A stretch of DNA of 61,109 nucleotides from Acidobacteriota bacterium (lineage in GTDB: Bacteria; Acidobacteriota; UBA6911): NCBI GenBank assembly GCA_016933615.1, contig JAFGAO010000086.1, positions 1 through 61,109 of the forward strand. The letters run 5' to 3'. The notes under the pieces are model-generated. The model had not been told where the DNA came from. It saw only the letters and a list, made by a program, of their open reading frames with translations, and made no database searches. Positions 61,076 to 61,109 of the stretch are shown here, one piece after another. The stretch's first letter is position 1. The number at the start of each line of letters is the position of its first letter. The translations under genes and the position numbers were made by a program.

Positions 61076-61109
61076 GGGCGAACCTTGTGTTCGCCCCAAT
61101 ACGGCAATA
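61076..61109. repeat. Palindromic repeat with 34-base duplicated context, copy 2
   Basis: This is identical to 60986-61019, and the window ends with its last base. With the copies at 48-86, both ends of the window carry the same element. Confidence 0.9.

Noticed and set aside
60911..61099. Longer N-terminus for lipA up to 61099
   Set aside because: The added 63 codons translate the intergenic palindromic repeats and have no ribosome site; the family start fits 60910.

Overview
The window reads as chromosomal DNA of a Gram-negative, probably anaerobic bacterium, most likely Acidobacteriota-like (for example an Aminicenantes-type lineage); this placement is inference. Support comes from an Oar-like TonB-dependent receptor with an N-terminal carboxypeptidase-regulatory domain, LPS genes (kdsA, kdsD, msbA, lptB, an LptC/LptA-type protein), an HPr kinase/RapZ/EIIA(Man)/HPr/EI set beside rpoN, and a gene that appears to use selenocysteine. 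No rRNA, CRISPR array, phage or intact transposase was seen. There is one tRNA, Gly(CCC).

Layout. 0-2.3 kb: an MFS efflux gene (-) divergent from a flavodoxin-like gene (+). 2.5-8.8 kb: a three-gene + strand module made of an orphan molybdopterin hydroxylase-like large subunit, an exported UGSC-type protein whose reading frame is interrupted by one in-frame TGA, and a long phosphate acetyltransferase. The TGA lies at the first position of a U-x-x-C motif and is followed by a perfect small hairpin at bacterial SECIS spacing, so the gene is best read as a selenoprotein rather than a pseudogene. 9-12.2 kb: the TonB-dependent receptor with a strong terminator. 12.4-18.2 kb: small genes (PNPOx-like, NYN nuclease, zinc-ribbon-like, DUF2007-like, HD hydrolase), a likely helicase fragment, and a sulfatase lipoprotein. 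18.3-24.3 kb: a - strand signalling/transport operon (histidine kinase, CBS protein, receiver domain fused to a DASS transporter, lone receiver, MFS). 24.4-28 kb: tRNA-Gly, kdsD, kdsA, pyrG. 28-31.1 kb: a repeat-bearing gap, a small membrane protein, a CDF metal exporter and a B3/4-domain protein.

31.2-61 kb is a nearly unbroken - strand block of core genes. In transcription order these are lipA, nfeD, an SPFH gene, a SPOR gene, lnt, prfB (with its programmed +1 frameshift), a membrane protein, lptC/lptA-like, lptB, rpoN, hpf, hprK, rapZ, an EIIA(Man) gene, HPr, ptsI, a FecR-domain protein, msbA, yicC, gmk, rpoZ, coaBC, era, udg and priA. The PTS genes lack any EIIB/C/D permease here and probably form a regulatory phosphorelay.

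Several short palindromic repeat families lie between genes. The main one has GGGCGAAC/GTTCGCCC arms and occurs beside both window ends and at 14.66 kb.
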